Assembly (NCBI GenBank): GCA_944470555.2
Contig: OX104129.1
Span: 82,358,820-82,422,819 of the forward strand
Reading direction: 5' to 3'
DNA: 64,000 bases
Source of the DNA: Heterobilharzia americana
Lineage: Eukaryota > Platyhelminthes > Trematoda > Strigeidida > Schistosomatidae
A program made the position numbers and the translations under genes. A model generated the notes under the pieces. That model saw nothing but the letters and a program-made list of their open reading frames with translations, had not been told where the DNA came from and did not search any database. Of the stretch, positions 55,940 through 64,000 are shown one piece after another (the first letter of the stretch is position 1; every line of letters starts with the position of its first letter).

Positions 55940-57258
55940 CAAATGATATTGGCTGCTATTGTATATCAGATGATTTTTTGACGTATACTGTAAGTTGAAA
56001 ATAGATTTGATGTTCGGTAGAGCAGTACGAAGATACCGGCACGTTTCTATATGTTTGACGAAACTCAAATTTTCTGGGAGATTTGGACTTACACCTTATT
56101 TAAACTGTTTTAACACTTCGAACTCAGTGGCAGTCAGCATTTAAGATTTAGAATCCTTACTATCCGTCATCTAGTGATTGAATTGTTCGACAATATATAA
56201 CTTCCACTTGGAGCATCAAGTAACTTGTTGATTATTTTCAATTTGATCTACTTACCGAAGAGATTCTCTGAAATTTAAAGTGTTTTACCTTTGGTTGGGA
56301 CAGGATTGCATATCAGACAAAATCACATGTCCTACCTCTGTCAGTTCACAGTATATCTTGACCTCTATCCAAAGCCGTAGTTAAGTAACTGTCCCCATGT
56401 TCACCTTGGTTGACCTCATCGGTCACGACTTTTCACTACACCTTTAGAAATCACCTCTGGAAGCGAGTCACCGTAAATTAATTCATTTTGTATGTGATTC
56501 CGTAACTGGTTTTTGAGAGGATTTGAAACAAAAATATATTTGTATTTCACTGTTAGTTTTTACGAAGTGAAGTTGATAAGGTGTGACTGAGTGACCCTTT
56601 TATGTGCTCAATGGAGATTTTTCAGAAATACTTATTTTCCGTTTTTCTTTGATAAAACCTGTTTGTGATGATTGAAAGAAATTATTTCCGAAATTATTTA
56701 AGAACTGTATGGATCGGTTACTCATTTATCTCTCATTAACCCTTTGTACTGCTGGTTAGCAAGTTAGACGGCTAATGATACTCAGTGATGATTGAAGGTA
56801 AGATGAAAATCTGAAACGCGATGGCATTGAAACTAACGACCTTCGGGGTTTTCTATCCGGTATTCTACCAACTGAGCCACGAGTCCTATCTGCCGACCAA
56901 ATCCTAATGATTGCACTTCAATCATCAAGGGTTTCACCTAAAAATTTGATGGTATCACCTCTCGCACTAGAAAACATAATATTAGCAAATCAGATCTGTG
57001 TTAAAAAACATCTGAAGTGAATCAGTAGCGTGCAAAAAATTTCAACTGTTAGCAGCATAGTAGAGATGATTCCTTGTTACAGTAATAATAGTTGCTCACC
57101 ATCTTAACAGCTATAAAGTCATCCGTCTGATAACTTTAAATTACACTGTCGAATGCATTATTACCCAGACAATTGAATATGAAAGATGAGAATATTAGCA
57201 GTTGGTTATGTGAACATATATACTTTTCTGATCACTACGACTATTGTCTCTTTTATAG
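55940..57258. other. Intron before exon 7
   Basis: No gene recognised apart from the SINE-3 copy at 56780-56905. 55832-56068 may be a decayed non-LTR piece, but no motif proves it. Confidence 0.35.
56780..56905 (-). repeat. tRNA-like SINE-3, antisense
   Basis: AAGGTAAGATGAAAATCTGA tail and CTACCAACTGAGCCACGAGT (complement of the A-box side). The B box has decayed to TGAAACTAACGACC. Confidence 0.5.
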
Positions 57259-57362
57259 AAGCCAAAATTGTGCATTGAAACGTTGTTGTGCAATCAAAGC
57301 CAAATGTTATCTGTTCTGAAGCATTTCTTTACAACTAGATGTATTGAAGAATTGAGTTGTAG
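57259..57362 (+). CDS. STK36/Fused-like exon, C-terminal helical region
   Basis: A 104-nt exon after TTTATAG (ends 57258) and before a GTAAGT donor at 57363. It enters in phase 0 and leaves two bases (AG). The translation is KPKLCIETLLCNQSQMLSVL then KHFFTTRCIEELSC. Joined to the previous exon it gives Phe-Thr-Lys-Lys-Pro-Lys-Leu-Cys followed by a Met-Leu-Ser-Val-Leu-Lys-His motif. The same order of motifs is what I recall for STK36. The downstream continuation was not firmly located, so the C-terminus is open. Confidence 0.7.
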
Positions 57363-57664
57363 GTAAGTCTATTTTTTCGAATATAGGCTATACTTTAATA
57401 GTGGAACCTTTTTTGATGTTGTAAAACTAAACTTTGCTTGGATAGTTTCAGTTTTTTTTAGGAGATCATTGTCTTTTCTTCTTTATCAATTAAATAATTG
57501 ACATTTGATGGTTTCTCTGGATAAAATTGAATCACAAGGTTTGTTGACTTGCCTTTTACTTGGTAAAGCATGAAAGTCACTAGCGAAACTCCTACAAAAG
57601 TTCAAAGCATCGAATTTCATTTGTTTACGAATAATGAAAAATTCGTGAGGTTAACGATTGTTAT

Positions 57665-58110
57665 ATGTCAAGAGGAACAACATTGGTACACAGTACACAC
57701 AGTAGCATACAAAGAAAAAGTGATCGCAAAGTAGACACAGTTGTGTGATACAATAAACATTTTGTAGATAAAGGTTAATGCGACTATTCGAGCGTAAAAA
57801 GATGTCAAAGAGTGAATTCATTTGGATCACTGGAACCAAGTTCCAGTCATATCTCCGAGACTACTTAACCATTAATTCCTGTCGTTTCGTGGATCGCTAA
57901 TTCAGACAGTCTACATTTCTCCACACAACTCAGATTAATAGTAAGGGACCTCATCGACTGGTGGCACATCTTTATCTGGTCACCCCGAACCTTCTTCCAA
58001 CCTAACTCAACTCCCCTTAGCATAGCACATTATGGTAGGCGGTGACTTGGCTTGTGAAGTACATATCTAAGCCATCTCAGTCGACGGAGGTTCACAACCT
58101 CATTAATCGT
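57665..58110 (-). mobile_element. Family B 3' end, antisense
   Basis: Antisense 3' UTR (TACAAAGAAAAAGTGATCGC), then the antisense of C-terminal coding remains, including GCCATCTCAGTCGACGGAGG near 58070. Starts just downstream of exon 7. Confidence 0.6.
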
Positions 58111-58249
58111 TTTGCCTGTCTTTCCTATTACCGTTCACCTAACCTCAATCTCGCTCACATGATGATTCCACCAGATTGTGAGTTACTAAAATTGTTGAGG
58201 ATGTACTTGTGTGTTGGTCCACTTAACGAAGTTTATTGACTAAGAACGA

Positions 58250-59160
58250 TGGATTCGAATCAGTCAGTGAAATATTTCAAATTTAGAACTACTTGTAAGA
58301 TTCTCAGATCAAAGAAATTGAATGTGTTGGCTTCTTGGCTAATTGAGTTTATCTAATGTGCTAAACATTTTTCGCTTACTTATATAATATTAGTTTTATT
58401 GTAGGGATCAGTGTTCTAACTAATGAAGTATTCAGAAGATGAACAAGGAATACTTAGTCCTTTTTATTAAAATCTAGTAGTGACATGAAATATTCTAAAA
58501 TTGCTACCAATCAATGGTATTCAGTGATCAGGATACTAGTAAGAAAAACTGATCAGTTAAAACTGCCCCTCCTGTCTGCAAGATTGTGTTAATTATAATC
58601 ATAATGTCTTTTTACTTTACACTACGAGAGTTTTAGTAATGTATACTTAAAGTAGTTGGACTGATTATCTTTGATCGAATTTCGCAATGAAAGCACAATG
58701 ATAATTAGTACCTGATATTTTTTTAATTTAGTTATCTGGCATTTATATATACCCTTTCAGTATGACATCAAGTTCGTTTGTTACTTCACTAAATAACTCC
58801 TGTTTGGAGAGACTAAATCCGCTTTATGTATGGGTTCCTCAATAAAAACTGTCTACTGACTTTGATTTTATTTAAGGGATGCATACCATTGTTCAGTCAA
58901 TATCAATATGTATCATTGACTTTACGATTCTAGTTACCGTATGTTACCGTGTAGAATAAAATTATCAAAATTTGCATGAGAAGCCGTAAACTCCTTGAAA
59001 CCTTTTTGATCAAATACTACTTTATCAGAGTTTTAAAATAAAGCACATAAACTAACCTTTAAATATCAGATTAGTGGAAGTGACATAATTTGATAGGATA
59101 TTCGAACCTAGAAAGGCCCGGGAATAGGTCAAGGCCATTGTAAATATATATAAACCATTG
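58250..59160. other. AT-rich, no gene recognised
   Basis: Nothing supported. Confidence 0.4.
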
Positions 59161-59165
59161 CCTGT

Positions 59166-59167
<2 letters not shown>

Positions 59168-59228
<61 letters not shown>
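59168..59228. repeat. (TA)n microsatellite
   Basis: About 30 uninterrupted TA units. Confidence 0.95.
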
Positions 59229-59230
<2 letters not shown>

Positions 59231-59435
59231 GGACGCTGTATTAAACCTTCCGTTATTCTATTGCTTTTTCTATCTAAAACGAAACTGAAAGATCGTCAAG
59301 AGATGGAATTTGAAGGTTATTGTTCAGGCGTCCGTACATACATATAACTTAAGTTATATCAAGTTGTCACTATAAGAATATCACAATTGGCGATAAGGTT
59401 ATAACACTATTTTAGAAGTCATAAAATGTAATGAG

Positions 59436-59613
59436 AGAAATTGCAGAGGGTAAAACAAATGCCGAAATTTGTTATGAAAACAGGACTAATGATGATGATA
59501 ATGTAAGAGTTCATCAAGATTTATCGCCTCACCACAGTTGTTTTGATTACGTGTCAAAAATCATACGATTTTTAGTCCAGTATGTTATGAGAAATATTTT
59601 ACAACCAAAGTAA
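59436..59613 (+). CDS. Possible further exon of the same gene (weak)
   Basis: An open stretch reads REIAEGKTNAEICYENRTND and later SCFDYVSKIIRFLVQYVMRN before a stop at 59611-59613. Its composition looks protein-like, with a helical end. With an acceptor at the AG of 59434-59435, its first base would complete the AG left by the previous exon and give Arg. That acceptor has a poor polypyrimidine tract, and better-looking AGs nearby lead to stops. It may be a terminal exon, an alternative exon, or chance. Confidence 0.25.
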
Positions 59614-59619
59614 TTGGTA

Positions 59620-60980
59620 AACATTTTGTAATTTTCTTCTCCTTCCTTTTTTGAGTATGGAAGTACAGAATTTATGATATAATCCTAAATAACAAATTTT
59701 CAAGTTAAAAAAAGATCTCAGTCAGGTTTGTAAGCTCAATAAACTTGGCAGTTTTTGTTAATTTATCATACTGAAGACTTCAGAAATACTTTTAGGTATC
59801 CAATTTCCATTGGGTGTATAAGGCTGTCTTATTTGTCGAAATTTTGCTTCGTTACAAATAGAAATTTGTTTTGGAATGCTTTAACCATCCACTAGATACC
59901 TTTTTCTTAGTCTTTCACATTTACTTGCTTTCAAAATTCCGAGCAAATAGTAAATACAGTTGGAATTGATGTGAGAAGGTTATTTATCTACATTAAATGG
60001 ATTGGATGAGCATATAATGTTTTAAACTGATATAAAAGTTGTAGAATGACAGCTTCTTTTCGGTACACCGTTTGTCTATCTGTTTGTCTATTTTTTCCTA
60101 TATCTTATCCCCCTTAATTGAATGCTAAACAGTCGAATGTTTCGGTTTTGCATTGTATTCTCTTCCATGCTTCAGAAAAGCTTTCGTAGGACCTCTATTC
60201 ACCTTAAGAGTTTTCTCAATCAATTTTTTTTCAGAGAGAGTTGTCATAAAAGTCAAAACAGATGCTAATCTGCATAATGTAATGAGAAAAAGCAGATTAT
60301 CTTAGAAGTGTAATGTGCTTACACAATACACATCGAAGGGTCTGGTCACATATTCACTTTTCAAGGCATTTTATATGTTAGGTGAAAATAGGGTAGGGTA
60401 AGATAAGGAAATTGAGATAATTCAAGATTAGGAGAGTATGAGGATAGTAAGAGGGAGTAATATATATTTTCATACGCCCCTTGGTATTAACTGAAATGAG
60501 ATACAGTTTACCAGGGTAGGTTTAATGTAAGGACAAATTGCTTTTGAATACAGAATTAAGGATATATAGGTGATGAAAAGAAAAATTCACTGTTAGAAAT
60601 GGTTTATTATGGAGAATTGATTTAACCAAGGCTAAAAGTGGAGTTTACTTACTAAGCCTTGAATATTTGGTCTATATATCCAAATTTTATGTCAACTCAA
60701 AAAAATATACGAACTGAATAAGCTACAGTTTGATAAATTATCACCATAAGAGAGTATCAATGTTGGATAAAATGTTGAATCACCAGACACTACCTAATCT
60801 AGGCTTTGATGGCCAGACACCACCCTGTTTCAAGTCATGAATATATACATTATCTGCAGTTTCTAATACACAAAAATGCTCCTGATCGGTTGATAAAAAT
60901 CATTCGAAATTCATGTTTTCATTCCTTTCGCTTTTTTGGTAACTCAAGTCATAGTAATCTATGGTCTCAATTAGCTTATA
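59620..60980. other. AT-rich, no gene recognised
   Basis: No element family and no coding motif recognised. Confidence 0.4.
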
Positions 60981-60984
60981 CTGG

Positions 60985-61075
60985 TTCTTGAAGTAGAACG
61001 AATTGAACCGATGTACCTGTGTGTGAGGCTCTATATTGATTTTGCCAGCCGCTCAGTTAGTCAGTCAGATACATT
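60985..61075 (+). mobile_element. Family B terminal stub
   Basis: Only the last 80-90 bases: AATTGAACCGATGTACCTGT, GTGAGGCTCTATATTGATTT and a CAGT-type tail. Confidence 0.5.
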
Positions 61076-61645
61076 GGTTCTAGGATTGGTGCTTTTAACA
61101 GTGGTATCAATTGAAGACCAGTCAAAATCCCAAGATTTATTAGGTAGGCATTTTCTGAATTGATGAACTATACCTGGTAAACAATTTCACGGCGAAATGT
61201 ACGACCATTTTCCGAACACTGGGCAAATTGAAAGAATCTGTGTCCAAAAAAATAAGAGGCAGAACTTGGGGTAATATTACAAAACTTCAGTTTTCGCTCT
61301 GAGTTTTCAGTTCAATTTTTTTCTTGGCTGATCTTTTTACCCCGCGAAAATATTGATCGAAGAGTTTCAGGTTGTAAATGTATCAAGTCAATCCAGTTAG
61401 TCAATGAAGTGAAAACATACAAAACTTTTCTCACTAATTACTCATTTTGATGATAGATTCAGAAGCGTAAATTAAAACTGTCATATAATATGAACAGTTA
61501 TACTTGCGAATAGAAAAGATATAATGACTTGACACAGAGAAAACGGTCTATTTTGAAGAAGAACAAGAAGAGACAAAAAGTAACTATTTCAAGTTGTTAT
61601 TCATCGTAGACTGACATCAGTTGGAGGAACAAAGGAAACCTGGGA

Positions 61646-61694
61646 GCACTGGACAGCTGTTTCATCCGTCTAGTATGGGACTCTTCAGCAGTGT
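61646..61694 (-). ncRNA. Hammerhead ribozyme in SINE-2, nearly intact
   Basis: Core CTGAAGA, GAAAC, AGCT cap, GTC triplet and stem I CACTG/CAGTG are all intact on the minus strand. Stem II is altered: GTCC can pair with GGAT (one G-U) around a longer CATACTAGAC loop. Confidence 0.75.
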
Positions 61695-62055
61695 GCACCC
61701 ACAACCCCAAGCTCCAGGGATCGAACCAGCGACCTACAGGTTCCGCGTTACCACTGAGCCACTGGATCAGAATCCAATGCTCCATATTTCCAGCTTCTGT
61801 TAGCTCATTGGTGACTAGCCTCGGGGAGTATTCGCGAAGTCCCAATGAGAAGTCGTGACCGGTGGAGTCAAAGCCTGACGGTCGTGAGGACAGTTACTCA
61901 TAGATGACACTGGGTGGCGGTTGCGCTATATCGTGAGCTAACAGAAGTTGGAAATATGGAACACTGGATTCTGACCCAGTGGCTCAATGTTAATGCGCTT
62001 GCCACGGGACCTGAAGGTTGCGGGTTCGATCCCTGGGGGGGGGGGGTTGTGGGTG

Positions 62056-62104
62056 CGCATTGCTCAGGAGTCCCATACTAGTCGAACGAAACAGCTGTCT
62101 GGTG
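62056..62104 (+). ncRNA. Hammerhead in the sense SINE-2 partner, core broken
   Basis: CTCAGGA replaces CTGAGGA, stem II is weakened, and GAAACAGCTGTC is intact. Probably inactive. Confidence 0.6.
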
Positions 62105-62384
62105 CTCCCAAGTTTCTTTTGTTCCTCCAACTGATATTAGTCCACGATAAATAACAACTTGAAATATTTCCAAATCTTCACAACTCCCTCAGAAATTCAA
62201 AAAGCAACAATGTTTACATTTACACGGTTCAAATAATAAAGAATTATGACTAACTAACAAAAGGCGTATGAATATTCAATCTTCGTCAGATTATTTTAAA
62301 AAATATAATAGCGTTATGGTTGTTTATTATTTTGGCTTGATTCTATTCTAAAGGTGAAATTCTGCTATGAAGATGTCAGGTTAA

Positions 62385-62580
62385 AATCCATCATTGACTG
62401 ACATCAGTTGAAGAGATATTGGAAACCTGGGAGCACTGGACAAATATTTCATCCTAGCTTGGGACTTCTTAGAATTGAGAATCTATATCCCCGCCATGGG
62501 TCGAAGCTAAGAGGTTCAGGTTCCGTGACCAACATGTTACCATTGAGTCTCCATCCTATACTGTCGTTGAGTGACTATCA
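62385..62580 (-). mobile_element. SINE-2 copy, antisense, decayed
   Basis: 3' end CTGACATCAGTTGAAGAGAT, ribozyme relic at 62433-62477 (CTAAGAA, GTCC/GGAT, GAAAT) and head complement ACCATTGAGTCTCC. Confidence 0.6.
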
Positions 62581-62924
62581 TCGTGTTCAACTTAGTTTTC
62601 CTCACTGGGTACGACTTTTTATTTGAACTTCAAGAATCATCTTTCGAAGGCAGTCACTAATGAGCGCTAGTATAATCCCATTTGGAGGTGTGTGAAGATT
62701 ACCGAATGCCTAATTTGAATAAGAAAATAAATGACCAAACACAGTGATGGATATTACTGGTTTAAAGTGTTCAAATATTGAATTGAAACTGATTAATACG
62801 ATAGAATGTAGGATGAAATTGAACTCTATTCCCAATGTTAACATAATCACTAATACTGACTGATGATTAAACTCGATATAAAAAATTTTGTCGCGACAGT
62901 ACTGGAACTAGCAAACATCGGGTT

Positions 62925-63075
62925 ACTAGGCTGTTGTTCCACTAAGTGACCTACAATACCTGGGTAGTGACTTGACAGGGGAATAAACATTGGCCTGGAA
63001 ACCCAGTGGTCACTGGTTTGAATCCTGTCACAGCTCAGATTTTTATTTCACCTTCAGTCACTACTCGGGATGATA
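62925..63075 (+). repeat. tRNA-like SINE-3
   Basis: CAGTGGTCACTGGTTTGAATCC-type B box (62997-63030) and TTTTATTTCACCTTCAGTCA tail. Confidence 0.5.
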
Positions 63076-63129
63076 GATCATACAAGTCTGCCATAGTATT
63101 GGGATCTCCAATAATGAAAATGATAATAA

Positions 63130-63560
63130 TCTCTCATGTGATGCAGACAGACAGAGAAAGACTAAATCAACGTCGAACGTCACACACAACTGCGTCGGTT
63201 CAAGTTGTCACAATTTGCAGCAGTATACAAAGAATAGGTGGATAGAAAAAGAACGATATCAAAGTACACAAAGTTGTATGAGAGAATGGACAATCTGATG
63301 ATAACAGTTAGTGCAAATATTCGGACTTTACATCAGTGCCGTCCTATCCGATTTCCATCCATATCACCAAGAGTCCCCAACCACTTATTCCTCTCCTTTC
63401 GGGGGCACTAACCATGTAGACTTAACCTCCCAGTATGGCCTAGACTAACAGTTAGTAACTTCATACATTATGAGTCTGAAGCTTTCTGACTGCGGACAAT
63501 GAATTCTATCCGAAACCTAATCCAGTAGATAATGCGGTTTTACTGTTTGATAGGTTGAGT
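63130..63560 (-). mobile_element. Family B 3' end, antisense
   Basis: GACAGACAGAGAAAGACTAA then ATCAACGTCGAACGTC (antisense 3' terminus), 3' UTR, and complement of C-terminal coding remains. Confidence 0.6.
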
Positions 63561-63739
63561 AAATCAACTAAAACTACATCCTACCGCAGTGGCCATCTTG
63601 TTTTTTTCTTGTTAAGTAGGCACATGTTATATAAAGCAAGATAGGTGGTATTCATGAGTGAGTGTGATGAGGTAAGTAGGAGCAAGTAGAAATGGTTACT
63701 TAGTCATGTGAAAATATCATCACAACATCATGATAAGTG

Positions 63740-64000
63740 TTCATGATATTGCTTGTATTATCCCGTCGTTGACTGGACCAGATTGATCGGCTTCTATTGG
63801 CGGATAAGCTCCCTCCCGGTTGTCTCTATATTGGCTGTATTTTCAATTTTGATATTAGTGATGGGTAGTGACTAGCAGTGGAGTCCTACTTAGGACTCAC
63901 TAGCTGGTAGCCACTATCCATCATAAATGTGAAAACCAAAAACACAGGCAATATCAAGGCATCTGTGCAGGAGCCCATATACCGAAAAAGACCAGTCAAT
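63740..64000. mobile_element. Smalpha-like fragments, head to head, at window end
   Basis: 63740-63900 is antisense: upstream block TCGTTGACTGGACCAGATTG, then the family end with CTAGCAGTGGA joined to a ribozyme remnant lacking GAAAC (GTCCTACTTAGGACTCACTA). 63905-64000 is a sense unit start (GGCAATATCAAGGCATCTGT) that runs out of the window. Confidence 0.6.

Larger units (their letters stand above)
61590..62175. mobile_element. SINE-2 in inverted arrangement, longer form
   Basis: An antisense copy at 61597-61790 and a sense copy at 61960-62150 lie between inverted ends (CAAGTTGTTATTCATCGTAG at 61591; its partner near 62140-62160). The middle (61800-61960) is the SINE-2 leader also found at 1310-1450. 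The sense copy has a perfect head (CTGACCCAGTGGCTCAATGT and GGGTTCGATCCCTGG, followed by a G run). It is the sister of 44170-44545. Confidence 0.75.

Noticed and set aside
60242..60305. Further exon after TTTTTTTTCAG at 60241
   Set aside because: In the phase required by the previous exon it meets a stop after about 11 codons, and no protein-like sequence is visible.

Overview
The window looks like repeat-rich nuclear DNA of a schistosome-type blood fluke (Trematoda). The signs are AT-rich introns of several kb, many SINE-like units that pair a tRNA-like Pol III promoter with a hammerhead ribozyme (the arrangement known from the Smalpha family of Schistosoma mansoni), a Penelope-like retroelement, and many broken copies of at least two non-LTR retrotransposon families. 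There are no operons, bacterial genes, rRNA or convincing tRNA genes.

One host gene crosses the window on the + strand. Seven short exons (4753-4928, 30006-30105, 32690-32783, 42365-42428, 45724-46041, 52771-52965, 57259-57362) have splice sites with fully compatible phases and join into one open frame of about 350 codons. From remembered similarity, the last two exons resemble the C-terminal alpha-helical repeat region of STK36/Fused, a kinase linked to Hedgehog signalling and cilia. The kinase domain and both ends of the gene were not found here. The introns run from 2.6 to 25 kb and hold almost everything else.

Mobile DNA by region: 1.5-4.6 kb, an antisense RTE-like non-LTR copy (family A) with its 5' end; 5.8-10.3 kb, SINE and non-LTR debris plus a Penelope remnant; 10.6-12.1 kb, a family A 3' end, a TA microsatellite and a ribozyme SINE; 12.8-15.7 kb, a nearly full-length but decayed family B element; 16-25.8 kb, many family A, B and SINE fragments, including a family A copy with an inverted 5' end; 26.7-29.3 kb, a Penelope-like element with inverted arms and a visible target-site duplication; 30-38.4 kb, ribozyme SINEs (one head-to-tail dimer), a second family A 5' region and a Penelope relic split by family A; 38.5-47.3 kb, further repeats, a ribozyme SINE in inverted arrangement and an apparently perfect 564-bp tandem duplication; 47.5-52.1 kb, a large palindrome with arms of about 1.7 kb; 54.5-55.9 kb, another family A 3' end; 57.6-64 kb, more SINE and family B debris.

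The most interesting signal is that two separate tRNA-headed SINE families here each carry a hammerhead core. In the Smalpha-like copies the stem III base pair next to the cleavage triplet is lost in every copy with an otherwise recognisable core. In the second family the copy at 44233-44278 keeps every core base and every stem. Boundaries of degenerate repeats are approximate (tens of bases), because they were read by eye.
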